From: Ectobacillus funiculus
GTDB lineage: Bacteria; Bacillota; Bacilli; Bacillales; Bacillaceae_G
Length of the DNA: 64,000 bases
Direction: 5' to 3' (one strand)
Assembly: GCF_042429435.1 (NCBI RefSeq)
Contig: NZ_JBHMAF010000188.1
Part shown: piece by piece, positions 15,196 through 25,254 of the stretch
Position numbering within the stretch: position 1 is the stretch's first letter
Layout of the letters: the number at the start of each line of letters is the position of its first letter
Notes under the pieces: model-generated
What the model was told of the DNA's origin: nothing
What the model saw: the letters and a program-made list of their open reading frames with translations, nothing else
Database searches by the model: none
Position numbers and translations under genes: made by a program

Positions 15196-17838
15196 TTATT
15201 TTGAAACAGATTTGATATATGCTTCGGCACCTAATAACGCAGTATCAACTTGCTCTGGATTTTTCCCGCCTGCCTGCGCCATATCAGGACGACCGCCGCC
15301 GCCGCCGCCGCATCGCGTTGCCGCTTCCTTGACAAGCTGACCAGCATGGTATCCTTTTTGTACTAAATCCTTCGTTACACCTGCTAACAGATTCACTTTT
15401 CCATCGTTGACAGAAGCGAGTAAAATAACCGCAGAACCGAGTTTGTTCTTTAAGTCATCGACCATTGTACGCAAATTATTCATATCTGTCGCGTTCACTT
15501 TGCTGATTAGCACATTTACACCGGCGATTTCACGCACTTGATCCGTTAAATTACCAGCTTCAATATTGCTTAATTTCGCTGCAAGCGATTCGTTTTCCTT
15601 TTGTGCTTGCTTAAGCTCTGCAAATAATCCCTCAACACGCGCTAAAATGTCCTTTGGATTTGCTTTTAGCTTACCAGCTGCTTCTTTTAAGAGACCTACT
15701 TGATTATTCATTAACTCATAAGCAGACTTGCCTGTTACCGCCTCAATCCGGCGTGTACCCGCCCCGATGCCAGACTCGGAGACAATTTTGAAAATGCCGA
15801 TGCTGGCTGTATTGTCAACATGGCAGCCGCCGCAAAGCTCTAGGCTGTAATCCCCAACGCGAACAACACGAACAACGTCTCCGTATTTCTCACCAAAGAG
15901 TGCCATCGCGCCCATTGCCTTTGCCTCATCAAGTGACTTTTGAGAAATTTCTACAGAGATGCTATCCCAAATTTTCTCGTTTACAATGCGCTCAATCCGC
16001 TCAAGTTCCTCTGGCTGCACTTGTCCAAAATGTGAGAAGTCAAAACGAAGACGCTCTGCCGTCACAAGAGATCCCGCTTGGTTGACGTGCAATCCTAAAA
16101 CATCCTTTAACGCCTGATGCAGCAAGTGTGTTGCAGTGTGATTTTTAATAACGCGTGCGCGATTTGCTTGGTCAATTATGGCCCGGACTTGTGCATTTGC
16201 TGCTAAAGTGCCTTCCTCCACAATAACCCTATGAAGGCTTTGACCATTTGGAGCTTTTTGCACATCTTTCACGAAAGCCTTCACGCCGCCAGCTGTTAAA
16301 TAGCCGTGGTCGGCAATTTGACCGCCGCTCTCTGCGTAAAACGGAGTAATGTCCAGCACAACCTGTGCTTCTTCACCTGCTTGTACCTCATCGACAAATT
16401 GTCCATTTTGAACGAGAGCAATTACCCTGCTGTTTGTCTCAAAATCACCATAGCCAACAAAAGAGCTTGGTGTTTTTAGCTCTCCTAATACGCCGCCTTG
16501 TACCTGCATGGAATCCACATCTTGACGAGCTGCTCGCGCACGTTCACGCTGCTTCTCCATTTCTACTTCAAAGCCGTCATGATCAACCGTCATGTTTGCT
16601 TCTTCTGCATACTCTTCTGTTAATTCAATTGGGAAGCCGTACGTATCGTACAAACGGAACGCATCCTCACCTGCAATTACATCGCTTCCTGCCGCTTTTG
16701 CTTTCGCGATCACATCAGCAAGAATGGATTCTCCTTCATGCAGCGTTTCATGGAAGCGCTCTTCCTCATTCTTAATTACACGTTGAATAAATTCTGTTTT
16801 CGCTTTTACTTCCGGATAGAAATCCTGCATAATTTCCGCCACTGTTGGTACAAGCTCGTACATGAAAGGACGGTTCACATTCAATTTCTTCGCGTAGCGC
16901 ACCGCGCGGCGAAGTAAACGGCGGAGCACATAGCCACGGCCCTCGTTAGAAGGAAGTGCGCCATCTCCAACTGCAAAGGCTACCGTACGGATATGATCCG
17001 CGATTACTTTAAACGCCGTATCCTTTTCTAAGTCGCCCCCGCGATACTTTTCTCCTGAAATCGCCTCTGTTGCTTCAATAATTGGCATGAATAGATCTGT
17101 ATCAAAGTTCGTCGGCGCATCCTGCACAACCGATACCATCCGCTCTAAGCCCATGCCTGTATCAATATTTTTCTTCGGAAGCGGCGTATATGTACCATCC
17201 GGATTATGATTGAACTGGGAGAATACAAGGTTCCATACCTCAAGATAACGCTCATTTTCTCCACCTGGATACAGCTCTGGATCTTCTGGATCATTGCCGT
17301 ATGCTTCTCCACGATCATAGAAAATTTCTGTATTCGGTCCGCTTGGCCCCTCACCAATATCCCAGAAGTTTCCTTCTAAACGTACAATACGCTCAGCTGG
17401 AACACCAATTTTTTCATTCCAAAGCTGGAATGCTTCCTCATCTTCTGGATGAATTGTAACAGAAAGACGCTCCGGATCAAAGCCGATCCATTTCTCGCTC
17501 GTTAAAAACTCCCATGCCCACGTGATTGCTTCTTCTTTGAAGTAGTCACCAATGGAGAAGTTTCCAAGCATTTCAAAAAATGTATGGTGGCGGGCTGTTT
17601 TCCCAACGTTTTCAATATCATTCGTACGAATTGATTTTTGCGCGTTCGTAATCCGCGGATTTGCTGGAATCACGCGTCCATCGAAATATTTCTTTAGTGT
17701 AGCAACACCGCTGTTAATCCATAGCAATGACGGATCATCATGCGGAACTAAGGATGCACTCGGTTCAATAGCGTGCCCTTTTTCTTGAAAAAAGTCCAAA
17801 TACATTTGGCGAATTTCTGAGCCTTTCAATTTTTTCAT
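15196..17838 (-). CDS. alaS: Alanyl-tRNA synthetase
   Basis: An 880-residue class II synthetase of normal length. It has the catalytic core (FHEKGH-like start, NSGVATLKKYFDGR, GNFSIGDYFKEEAI), the editing-domain zinc ligands HTATHLLHQAL and CGGCH, and the C-terminal DHHA1 motif RCGGGGGGRPDMAQAGG. It charges tRNA-Ala and clears mischarged Ser and Gly. AGGAGG precedes the ATG. A T-box leader directly upstream indicates control by uncharged tRNA-Ala. Confidence 0.98.
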   Translation of the reverse strand: MKKLKGSEIRQMYLDFFQEKGHAIEPSASLVPHDDPSLLWINSGVATLKKYFDGRVIPANPRITNAQKSIRTNDIENVGKTARHHTFFEMLGNFSIGDYFKEEAITWAWEFLTSEKWIGFDPERLSVTIHPEDEEAFQLWNEKIGVPAERIVRLEGNFWDIGEGPSGPNTEIFYDRGEAYGNDPEDPELYPGGENERYLEVWNLVFSQFNHNPDGTYTPLPKKNIDTGMGLERMVSVVQDAPTNFDTDLFMPIIEATEAISGEKYRGGDLEKDTAFKVIADHIRTVAFAVGDGALPSNEGRGYVLRRLLRRAVRYAKKLNVNRPFMYELVPTVAEIMQDFYPEVKAKTEFIQRVIKNEEERFHETLHEGESILADVIAKAKAAGSDVIAGEDAFRLYDTYGFPIELTEEYAEEANMTVDHDGFEVEMEKQRERARAARQDVDSMQVQGGVLGELKTPSSFVGYGDFETNSRVIALVQNGQFVDEVQAGEEAQVVLDITPFYAESGGQIADHGYLTAGGVKAFVKDVQKAPNGQSLHRVIVEEGTLAANAQVRAIIDQANRARVIKNHTATHLLHQALKDVLGLHVNQAGSLVTAERLRFDFSHFGQVQPEELERIERIVNEKIWDSISVEISQKSLDEAKAMGAMALFGEKYGDVVRVVRVGDYSLELCGGCHVDNTASIGIFKIVSESGIGAGTRRIEAVTGKSAYELMNNQVGLLKEAAGKLKANPKDILARVEGLFAELKQAQKENESLAAKLSNIEAGNLTDQVREIAGVNVLISKVNATDMNNLRTMVDDLKNKLGSAVILLASVNDGKVNLLAGVTKDLVQKGYHAGQLVKEAATRCGGGGGGRPDMAQAGGKNPEQVDTALLGAEAYIKSVSK

Positions 17839-17861
17839 TACGATATCCTCCTTTTATCAAA

Positions 17862-18108
17862 ACAAACAAAAAACTCCCGTCCCCTGTTGCAGGGACGAGA
17901 GTATACTCGCGTTACCACCCTGATTACGGACAAAAGCATCCGTCACCTCAAGCTGCCGTAACGTGGCAAGACGTCAGGAATTAACTGCTCTCCGGATTAG
18001 CGTTCAGCTGCCCTTCATGTAAAACCTCTTTCAGCCGCGGGAGGTTTCTCTCTGGTACACGGTCTGCAGCGTACTCGATCCATCGTAGAATTGTGTTATG
18101 CACTTGTG
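17862..18108 (-). promoter_or_regulatory. T-box leader of alaS (tRNA-Ala)
   Basis: The minus strand contains the T-box motif AGGGTGGTAACGCG (17921-17908), followed by the terminator stem CTCGTCCCTGCAACAGGGGA with a T-rich tail (17901-17862). Further upstream, AGTA followed by CGCTGCAG fits a stem I specifier loop, with GCU or GCA as the Ala codon. Uncharged tRNA-Ala is expected to stabilise the antiterminator and allow alaS transcription. Confidence 0.93.
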
Positions 18109-18112
18109 GAAA

Positions 18113-18141
18113 AGTATAGCGAATTCGCAAAACAATGTCAA
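18113..18141 (-). promoter_or_regulatory. Sigma-A promoter of the alaS T-box transcript
   Basis: TTGACA (18141-18136) and TATACT (18118-18113) lie on the minus strand with a 17-base spacer. The -35 overlaps the stop codon region of the upstream transporter gene. Confidence 0.85.
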
Positions 18142-19199
18142 CGCTTCCCCCATACCGGCTTTACATGAATGGCAATCGCCCGAACAACAGCAAGCACCGG
18201 TACTGCTAAAAGAAGCCCTGCGAGACCCGCCATTTCTCCCCCCGCAAGCAATGCCAGCATAATGACAACCGGATGCATACGGAGCGATTTACCAACGATA
18301 TACGGGGATAAAATATTGCTTTCCACAAACTGCAGCACGAGCAGCGCAATCGCTGCTTTTATCACCATGCTCACAGATACAGTGGCCGCCACAATAACGG
18401 TTGGCACTGCTCCTAAGATAGGACCGAAGTAGGGGATAATATCGGTAATGCCGATAATGATTCCTAACAAAAGCGGATATTTTAAATCAATAATCCATAG
18501 CGCCAGCGAAGATAACACTGCTAAAACAGTACAAACGAATAGCTGCCCTCGTATATAATTGCCAAGGGACTCATCGATCGCTTTCACAAGCTGCTGCCCA
18601 TCCTTGCGCCATTTATTCGGCACAAGCTTCCAAAACAAATGATACAGCTCCCCGTAGTCCTTTAATATGTAAAAAACAATAAACGGAACCAAGACAATAA
18701 TCAAAAGGGAGTCTAAAATTCCTCGCGCCGTGCTCATCATCCGATTCACTAGTTCCTGCAGCTTTGCTTCCACTCCCAAAATAGCATCCCTCAACCTCTC
18801 ACCAATAAACTGCGGAAAACTCGAAATTTTTTGCTGCATGCCGTCTGTCCATGATTCGTACATTTTCATAAACTCTGGAAAATTCCGATTCATATCCTGC
18901 AGCTGGGAAACCGCAATCGGAATCGCTTTATATACACCATATCCGATTCCGCCAAAAAACAAAATATAAATAAGCAAAATGGCGATGGTTCTTGGCACAC
19001 CTTGCCTATGCAGCTTTTCAATAAGAGGATGCAGCAAATAAGCAATAAAATAGGCAATTGAAAAGGGAGTTAATACCAATTTGATGATATCTAAAATTGG
19101 AAGCCAAATCGGTTTTATTTTATAAAATACAAGTACACATAAAAAAAGAAGCAATACAAGTGCAAGACGATAAATCCAGATCATTTTTAAGTTTTTCAA
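18138..19199 (-). CDS. yrrI: AI-2E family transporter-like membrane protein
   Basis: A 353-residue protein with the AI-2E/PerM family layout: paired N-terminal helices, a central soluble region (about residues 90-150), then several helices with the motifs PFIVFYILKDYGE and IIGITDIIPYFGPILGAVP. The family includes exporters and Na+/H+ antiporters; the substrate here is unknown. The name follows synteny with B. subtilis. I start at TTG 19199 because GGAGG is eight bases away; the TTG two codons earlier is too close. Its stop overlaps the alaS promoter. Confidence 0.82.
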   Translation of the reverse strand: MKNLKMIWIYRLALVLLLFLCVLVFYKIKPIWLPILDIIKLVLTPFSIAYFIAYLLHPLIEKLHRQGVPRTIAILLIYILFFGGIGYGVYKAIPIAVSQLQDMNRNFPEFMKMYESWTDGMQQKISSFPQFIGERLRDAILGVEAKLQELVNRMMSTARGILDSLLIIVLVPFIVFYILKDYGELYHLFWKLVPNKWRKDGQQLVKAIDESLGNYIRGQLFVCTVLAVLSSLALWIIDLKYPLLLGIIIGITDIIPYFGPILGAVPTVIVAATVSVSMVIKAAIALLVLQFVESNILSPYIVGKSLRMHPVVIMLALLAGGEMAGLAGLLLAVPVLAVVRAIAIHVKPVWGKR

Positions 19200-19323
19200 C
19201 GGCAATCCCTCCGCTGTTACTTATTGTGCGAAGGAAGAATCTTCTTTATACGTTAAAGCAGCCACCACTCTCTACAAAAGACCTCACTTATACAAATCTA
19301 AACTCTTGCTTGCTTAACAGGAA

Positions 19324-19348
19324 GAACCCCGCCTGCTTAGCGGGGTTC
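19324..19348 (-). terminator. Terminator after yrzQ
   Basis: GAACCCCGC pairs with GCGGGGTTC around a seven-base loop. The tail on the minus strand (TTCTTCC) is only moderately T-rich. Confidence 0.7.
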
Positions 19349-19353
19349 CCCAT

Positions 19354-19482
19354 TTATAAATAGGATTTCACAATCTTGCGCGCTCTGTTTATGCTTCTCC
19401 GTGACATCATATTATTTTTACGGGCGTAGTTATAAGCTGCAGCACCTAGCCCAATCGCAACAAGCGATGATCCAATTCTCAA
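19354..19482 (-). CDS. yrzQ: Very small YrzQ-like (DUF3918) protein
   Basis: A 42-codon frame gives a peptide with a small hydrophobic stretch (SSLVAIGLGAAAYNYARKNN) and a basic tail ending in KIVKSYL. Length, composition and position next to the YrzR-like gene fit YrzQ. The start is taken as TTG 19482, seven bases after AAGAGGGG; a GTG three codons earlier sits against that site. A terminator follows six bases after the stop. The function is unknown. Confidence 0.65.
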   Translation of the reverse strand: MRIGSSLVAIGLGAAAYNYARKNNMMSRRSINRARKIVKSYL

Positions 19483-19496
19483 ACTGCTCACCCCTC

Positions 19497-19685
19497 TTAG
19501 CTAATTGTTCGTTCGTCTTCATTAAACAAGTCATCCAATGAGCTTAACGAACCATCCTCTTCCACTTGATGTGTGAAGATTTTCCCCTTAGATACGGACA
19601 GTTCAATATAGCAATTCCAGCAATAAAATTGGTTCACCCCGATTTTTCCGAGGTCCTTCCCTTTGCAGTTTGGACATTTGAACAT
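19497..19685 (-). CDS. Small zinc-ribbon protein, YrzR-like
   Basis: A 62-residue protein with two CxxC pairs, CPNC at residues 4-7 and CWNC at 22-25, which form a likely zinc ribbon, and an acidic C-terminal half. The position before recD2 resembles yrzR of B. subtilis. The partner and role are unknown. A ribosome binding site (GGAGAG) precedes the ATG. Confidence 0.7.
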   Translation of the reverse strand: MFKCPNCKGKDLGKIGVNQFYCWNCYIELSVSKGKIFTHQVEEDGSLSSLDDLFNEDERTIS

Positions 19686-19863
19686 GGCGCTTTCTCTCCT
19701 TGCGTTCCCTGAATTCTATTACGCCATTATGTCCAACCCTGCAAAAAGTTATACCCATAAGAAAAGCGGATACAGCTTGAAAAAGCGATGCTCCCCTATC
19801 TTTTGTTTAAAGCAATCGTATAACAATAAAGGGCAAGCCTTTATACCCCTAGTATGAATATCT

Positions 19864-22185
19864 TTACATAAAATCATAAGGCGAAAGATTTTCCTCGTCT
19901 TCCTCCATCATTTCGTTCTCTGGCAGAAAACGATCCTTCAGCTTATGACAAAGCGTAGTTTGTCTGGATGCATCATCAGTACGGTTCACACCTGAGCGGA
20001 ATGCATCTTCTTCACCGCAGAGAATGAGAAACTTTTTGCTTCGCGTAATTGCCGTATAAATTAAATTTCGGCGCAGCATACGAAAATAGCTCTTCACAAC
20101 AGGCAGGATGACAATCGGGAATTCACTGCCCTGCGACTTATGAATCGAGCAGCAATAAGCATGGGTAAACTGCGAAAAATCTGGCTTTGTATAGGTCACT
20201 TCAATACCATCAAACGAAATAACGACCATATCTTGCTTTTCCACGTTCTCCTTTGCGTAAAAGACGGAAACAATCTCGCCAATATCACCGTTAAACACTT
20301 GACTCTCCGGCTGATTTACCAGTTGCAGCACCTTATCCCCAACACGATAGACAACATCTCCGTAGGCAATTTCTTTTCGTTTGTCATTCTTCGCATTAAA
20401 CACCTCTTGCAATGCGGCATTAAGTGCATTAATTCCGGCCGGACCACGGTACATTGGAGCAAGCACCTGTACATCACGGGCACTAAAGCCCTTCGTTTTG
20501 GCATTTTCACATACCTGCTTCACAACCTCCACAATTTGTGTGCCGCTGCACGTCAAAAAGGAGCGGTCTCCCTGCGCCTTCACAACATCAGGAGGAACTT
20601 GTCCTTTTTTAATGCTATGGGCTAATTGAATCACAGATGACCCTTCTGCCTGCCGATAGATCTCAGTTAGACGAACAGTCGGAATAAGCTCTGCCTCAAG
20701 CAAATCCTTGAGCACCTGACCAGGCCCAACTGACGGCAGCTGATCCTCATCCCCTACAATAATGACCTGCATATTGCGAGGAAGCGCCTTAAATAGTTGG
20801 TTTGCTAACCAGATATCAACCATAGAAAACTCATCAATAATTAACAGCTTCCCTTGCACAGGATCATGTTCATCACGCTGAAATGTTCCTTCTGGTGTCC
20901 AGCCAAGCAGCCGATGAATTGTTGAAGCTGGTAAGGATGTGGACTCACTCATCCGCTTTGCCGCTCTTCCTGTCGGTGCAGCCAGCAAAATAGGAAACGG
21001 ATTTTTTTCTCCATAATCCTTCACATTCAGCGATAAACCATGAAGCGCTGCGTACATCTCAACAATCCCTTTTATAACTGTTGTTTTTCCCGTCCCTGGT
21101 CCCCCGGTCAAAATCATCATGCGCTGATGGATACCTGTTTGTACCGCCTCCTTTTGCCGAGGTGCGTACTGTACATGCAGACGTTCTTCGATCGTACCAA
21201 GCTGCAGTAAAAACTCCGACTCTGGAAATTGCTCCACTTCTTCGTCTTGATGAAGCAAACGAAAAATTGAGGTCACAAGACCCTTTTCCGCATAATACAG
21301 GGAAGCTAAGTAAATGCGACCATCTTCAACAACAACCTTTTCTTCTTCGCTTAGCTTCGCGAGGCATGCCAGTATATCTTCATCAGATACTGCCGACTCT
21401 CTGGCATTTAACAGCTTATTCGTTTGCTCAATGAGCTGCTCTGCTGTCATATAAGCATGCCCCTCCTGCAAAGATACATGTTCGAGCGTATACAAACAAC
21501 CGGCGCGAATGCGGTCTGGATGATTGCCATGAATGCCAAATGCTCTTCCAACCTCGTCTGCGCGTCCAAAACCAATTCCCTCAACATTCTCAATAAGCTG
21601 ATATGGATTGCTTCGAATGACCTCAAGCGTTTGTTCGCGGTACAGTTGATAAATTTTAATACTAAGACGCGTTCCAAAACCATAGCCGCTCAGAAAGCTC
21701 ATCACCTTTTCTAGCCCCTGATGCTCAACGATTGTGTAATACACGTCATTAGCTTTTTCCTTTGGCAAAATCCCTTCTAAAACAGCTGCGTTATCCAAAA
21801 TTTTAGAAATAGCCGCCTCTCCAAGCTGATCAACAATACGCTCTGCCGTTTTCTTACCAATGCCTTTAAACAAATCACTCGATAAATATTGGACAATACC
21901 CGTTTTCGTCTGCGGCAGCTCCTTTTTGAAGGTCTCAACCTGATATTGCAGACCGTGCCTCGGATGATCCTTAAAGCGGCCCTGCACAGTAAAAACCTCA
22001 TCCTCATGCATACGGGGGAAATATCCTGTCACAATGACCTCTTTTTCCTCATATGCCTCATTCGTATCAAGGATTTTCATGCGAACGATCGAATACATAT
22101 TTTCCTCATTATGGAAAATCGTATGAAGCGTTTGAGCTTTTATGTACTTCTGCTCTTCTTCAAACAAGTCCATACTGTTTTGCAC
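19864..22185 (-). CDS. recD2: ATP-dependent DNA helicase RecD2
   Basis: A 773-residue SF1B helicase. An N-terminal OB-like and helix-hairpin-helix region (about residues 1-200, including SSDLFKGIGKKTAERIV) precedes the motor with Walker A LTGGPGTGKTT, Walker B LLIIDEFSMVD, and the C-terminal motif HAYCCSIHKSQGSEFP. RecD2 acts without RecBC in organisms that have AddAB and is linked to repair and replication fork maintenance. It starts with GTG (22185), seven bases after GGGGGAG. It lies after the TPR gene as in B. subtilis (yrrC). Confidence 0.95.
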   Translation of the reverse strand: MQNSMDLFEEEQKYIKAQTLHTIFHNEENMYSIVRMKILDTNEAYEEKEVIVTGYFPRMHEDEVFTVQGRFKDHPRHGLQYQVETFKKELPQTKTGIVQYLSSDLFKGIGKKTAERIVDQLGEAAISKILDNAAVLEGILPKEKANDVYYTIVEHQGLEKVMSFLSGYGFGTRLSIKIYQLYREQTLEVIRSNPYQLIENVEGIGFGRADEVGRAFGIHGNHPDRIRAGCLYTLEHVSLQEGHAYMTAEQLIEQTNKLLNARESAVSDEDILACLAKLSEEEKVVVEDGRIYLASLYYAEKGLVTSIFRLLHQDEEVEQFPESEFLLQLGTIEERLHVQYAPRQKEAVQTGIHQRMMILTGGPGTGKTTVIKGIVEMYAALHGLSLNVKDYGEKNPFPILLAAPTGRAAKRMSESTSLPASTIHRLLGWTPEGTFQRDEHDPVQGKLLIIDEFSMVDIWLANQLFKALPRNMQVIIVGDEDQLPSVGPGQVLKDLLEAELIPTVRLTEIYRQAEGSSVIQLAHSIKKGQVPPDVVKAQGDRSFLTCSGTQIVEVVKQVCENAKTKGFSARDVQVLAPMYRGPAGINALNAALQEVFNAKNDKRKEIAYGDVVYRVGDKVLQLVNQPESQVFNGDIGEIVSVFYAKENVEKQDMVVISFDGIEVTYTKPDFSQFTHAYCCSIHKSQGSEFPIVILPVVKSYFRMLRRNLIYTAITRSKKFLILCGEEDAFRSGVNRTDDASRQTTLCHKLKDRFLPENEMMEEDEENLSPYDFM

Positions 22186-22204
22186 GGAGCTGCTCCCCCT
22201 TTTC

Positions 22205-22858
22205 CTACTCTTCTGTTTCCATCAGCCTAATGCCGTTCCCTGCCAGGAAGTGATCAGGCTGAATCTCTACAGCCTTTTTGAACATCTCTAGTGCTTTTTC
22301 TGCATTCTCCTCAAATACGTATACAACACCGAGATTATAATACGCATCTGCGTGATCCGGATCAAGCGCAACTGCTTTTTCGAACATCGGCTTTGCTTCC
22401 TTCACATACTCAAGCCGCGCTAAGCAGAGACCGTATTGAAACATAGCCTCCGCATCCGTTTCGTTCAATTCCGTTGCCCGCTGTAAGTACGGAAGAGCCA
22501 ACTTATCATTTCCGAGCTGGACACATGAAAAACCGAGCATAAAATAGGCATCTCCAGTTTCTAGGCCATTTTGTACCGCTTTCTCAAATATTAATCTTGC
22601 TTGTTTATACTGTTCCTGCTCATAATATACGTTTCCAAGCCCATAATAGGCTGCTGCAAGCTTATCATCTAATTCAATAGCCCGTTTATAAAAAGTAACC
22701 GCACGCTCTTGTTCCCCAAGTACATCGAGCAAATTTCCGAAATTCACGTATCCAAGCCCATCAGCTGGATTTTCATCTATATACTCTGTCAATAATCTTG
22801 CTGCTTCTTCCCAGTTTTGCTCTTGCATAAATTGAATGCCTTGCTCTAGCTTTGTCAT
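22205..22858 (-). CDS. yrrB: Tetratricopeptide repeat protein
   Basis: A 217-residue protein made of about six TPR units (for example LGYVNFGNLLDVLGEQERAV and DAYYNLGVVYVFEENAEKAL). It resembles B. subtilis YrrB, which lies between trmU and yrrC as here and is thought to be a protein-binding scaffold. No enzymatic motif is present. It is 19 bases upstream of recD2, so they are co-transcribed. Confidence 0.85.
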   Translation of the reverse strand: MTKLEQGIQFMQEQNWEEAARLLTEYIDENPADGLGYVNFGNLLDVLGEQERAVTFYKRAIELDDKLAAAYYGLGNVYYEQEQYKQARLIFEKAVQNGLETGDAYFMLGFSCVQLGNDKLALPYLQRATELNETDAEAMFQYGLCLARLEYVKEAKPMFEKAVALDPDHADAYYNLGVVYVFEENAEKALEMFKKAVEIQPDHFLAGNGIRLMETEE

Positions 22859-22905
22859 CCTGACACCTCGTTATCAAAAATTTCTTCTTCTTCCATCATA
22901 GAAGA

Positions 22906-22933
22906 AACCCCAGCCTATGAAAAGGCTGAGGTC
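22906..22933 (-). terminator. Terminator after mnmA
   Basis: On the minus strand CCTCAGCC pairs with GGCTGGGG and is followed by TTTCTTC. It separates the cymR-iscS-mnmA unit from yrrB-recD2. Confidence 0.8.
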
Positions 22934-22940
22934 TCTACAA

Positions 22941-24056
22941 TTATGCTAAATACGAAAGTTTTTCACCGTTTCGGTACACTTCATCTATTGTACCACCGCC
23001 TAAACATTCTTCACCGTCATAAAACACTACGGCTTGGCCTGGTGTGATTGCGCGAATCGGCTCATCACACACAATACGAACCTTACCCTCGTCTAACACG
23101 TGAACAGTGACCGCATTATCAGCTTGACGATAACGGAACTTCGCTGTACATCTGAATTCCTGTTGCTTTGGAAGATCGCTCACCCAACTCATGTTGACTG
23201 CGATTACTTCATCACCATACAATAGCTCGTTATGAAAACCTTGATCAACATACAGTACATTATCCTTTAGATTTTTGCCAACAACAAACCAAGGATCACC
23301 GTCGCCACCAATCCCTAGGCCATGACGTTGTCCAATCGTATAATACATCAAACCATCATGCTTCCCTTTTACTCGACCGCCCAGTGTCCGCATTTCACCT
23401 GGCTGAGCCGGTAAGTAATTGCTTAAAAACTCCTTAAAGTTGCGCTCACCGATAAAGCAAATGCCCGTGCTATCTTTTTTTGTTGCAGTAGCAAGGCCCG
23501 CCTCCTGCGCAATTTTACGAATCTCCGGCTTATTAAAGCTGCCGAGCGGAAACATTGTTTTAGCTAGCTGCTCCTGGCCAAGCTGATTTAAGAAATAGGT
23601 TTGATCCTTATTTTCATCAACGCCCCGCAGCATCTTATACTCACCATCGCGGTATTCCACGCGCGCATAGTGGCCCGTTGCCACATAGTCAGCTCCAAGC
23701 GCTAACGCATGCTCTAAAAACGCCTTAAACTTAATTTCCTTATTACACATTACATCGGGATTCGGTGTGCGTCCCGCGCGGTATTCATCCAGGAAATACG
23801 TAAACACCTTGTCCCAATATTGCTTCTCGAAATTGACTGCATAATACGGAATCCCGATTTGATTACATACTTGAATAACATCGTTGTAATCCTCAGTTGC
23901 CGTACAAACGCCATTTTCATCCGTATCATCCCAGTTTTTCATAAAAATGCCGATAACATCATAGCCTTGTTGCTTTAAAAGCAAGGCCGCAACCGAAGAA
24001 TCAACGCCGCCCGACATCCCAATGACAACGCGTGTATCGTGAGGTAATTTGTTCAT
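22941..24056 (-). CDS. mnmA: tRNA-specific 2-thiouridylase
   Basis: A 371-residue enzyme with the PP-loop GMSGGVDSSVAA and two catalytic cysteines, in PDVMCNKEIKF and TGICFIGERNF. It makes the 2-thio group of s2U34 in tRNAs for Glu, Gln and Lys, taking sulfur from a cysteine desulfurase. The desulfurase gene lies 18 bases upstream, and in B. subtilis the equivalent YrvO passes sulfur directly to MnmA. I start at ATG 24056, eight bases from GGAGG; earlier starts overlap that site. Confidence 0.96.
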   Translation of the reverse strand: MNKLPHDTRVVIGMSGGVDSSVAALLLKQQGYDVIGIFMKNWDDTDENGVCTATEDYNDVIQVCNQIGIPYYAVNFEKQYWDKVFTYFLDEYRAGRTPNPDVMCNKEIKFKAFLEHALALGADYVATGHYARVEYRDGEYKMLRGVDENKDQTYFLNQLGQEQLAKTMFPLGSFNKPEIRKIAQEAGLATATKKDSTGICFIGERNFKEFLSNYLPAQPGEMRTLGGRVKGKHDGLMYYTIGQRHGLGIGGDGDPWFVVGKNLKDNVLYVDQGFHNELLYGDEVIAVNMSWVSDLPKQQEFRCTAKFRYRQADNAVTVHVLDEGKVRIVCDEPIRAITPGQAVVFYDGEECLGGGTIDEVYRNGEKLSYLA

Positions 24057-24074
24057 CTTCATCACCTCCGCTGT

Positions 24075-25220
24075 TTAATTTTGCGCCAACCGCTTCACGA
24101 TTTTCGCTGTTTCGTAAGCCGCTTTTTCTATCTGCTCCGCACTATTGCCGAGACCGAAGCTAAAGCGGATTGATGAACGTATTGTATCGGAGTGTTTGCC
24201 AAACATTGCCACAAGCACATGTGATGGATCAATGGAACCAGCCGTGCAAGCAGAGCCGCTAGAGACAGCAATTCCTGCTAAATCTAGGTTTACGAGAAAC
24301 GGCTCGACATTCATTCCTTTAAAGCTCACATTGAGCACATGCGGTAAGCTTTGCTCTAAACCTCCGTTTACCTCAAATAGAATGCCTTCCTCATGAAAGA
24401 CAGATATCATTATATCCTTAAATGAACGATATTGCTGCATTTTTTGCTCACGCGTCTCTTCAGCAAGCAATACAGCTCGGTGCAGCCCAACAATACCGGG
24501 CACATTCTCTGTTCCGGCACGGCGCTTTCGTTCCTGTTCTCCGCCTAAGGCAAGCGGCGCAAACTTAACATGCTGGCCGGCATATAAAAAGCCGACTCCC
24601 TTTGGTCCATTCACTTTATGGGCAGAAATAGAGAGAAGATCAATGCCGAGCTCTTTTACATTGATGGATAAAAGACCGTACGCCTGCACCGCATCTGTAT
24701 GAAAATAAGCAGGATGCTCCCGAAGCAGCTCCCCGATTTCCTGAATCGGCTGAATAGTACCTACTTCATTGTTGCCAAACATAACCGTCACAAGAATCGT
24801 TTCATCCGTAAGCGCCTGCCGCATATCATCGATGCTGATGCGCCCCATCTCATTAACTGGCAGATAGGTTACACGAAAGCCTTCCTTTTCAAGCTGTTTG
24901 CACGTATGTAACACAGCATGATGCTCAATCGCAGTTGTAATAATATGATTGCCGCGAAAACGATTCGCTCTTGCTGCGCCAAGCAATGCAAGGTTATCGG
25001 CCTCCGTTCCGCCCGATGTAAAAATAATCTCATTTGGCTGAGCACCGATGCTTTTTGCACAAGCACGGCGAGCCTCATCGACTGCATGACGGCTTTGCCG
25101 CCCATAATAGTGGATGCTTGACGGATTCCCAAAGATTTCTGTCATATAAGGAAGCATGCTCTCGACAACCTTCGGATGCGTCGGCGACGTTGCTGCATGA
25201 TCTAAGTAAATACGCTCCAT
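24075..25220 (-). CDS. iscS: Cysteine desulfurase (YrvO/IscS type)
   Basis: A 381-residue PLP enzyme. The PLP lysine lies in SISAHKVNGPKG and the active cysteine in SSGSACTAGS. The start MERIYLDHAATSPTHP is typical. It releases sulfur from cysteine as a persulfide. Its place between cymR and mnmA points to dedicated sulfur supply for tRNA thiolation, as for YrvO in B. subtilis, rather than general Fe-S assembly by SufS. Confidence 0.93.
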   Translation of the reverse strand: MERIYLDHAATSPTHPKVVESMLPYMTEIFGNPSSIHYYGRQSRHAVDEARRACAKSIGAQPNEIIFTSGGTEADNLALLGAARANRFRGNHIITTAIEHHAVLHTCKQLEKEGFRVTYLPVNEMGRISIDDMRQALTDETILVTVMFGNNEVGTIQPIQEIGELLREHPAYFHTDAVQAYGLLSINVKELGIDLLSISAHKVNGPKGVGFLYAGQHVKFAPLALGGEQERKRRAGTENVPGIVGLHRAVLLAEETREQKMQQYRSFKDIMISVFHEEGILFEVNGGLEQSLPHVLNVSFKGMNVEPFLVNLDLAGIAVSSGSACTAGSIDPSHVLVAMFGKHSDTIRSSIRFSFGLGNSAEQIEKAAYETAKIVKRLAQN

Positions 25221-25254
25221 ATCATCCCTCCTCTCCTCATTGTTTCACGCTCCG

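Noticed and set aside
15196..17838. Plus-strand frames of up to 136 codons opposite alaS, and 312 codons opposite secDF
   Set aside because: They are antisense shadows of long conserved genes and lack binding sites and recognisable protein features.
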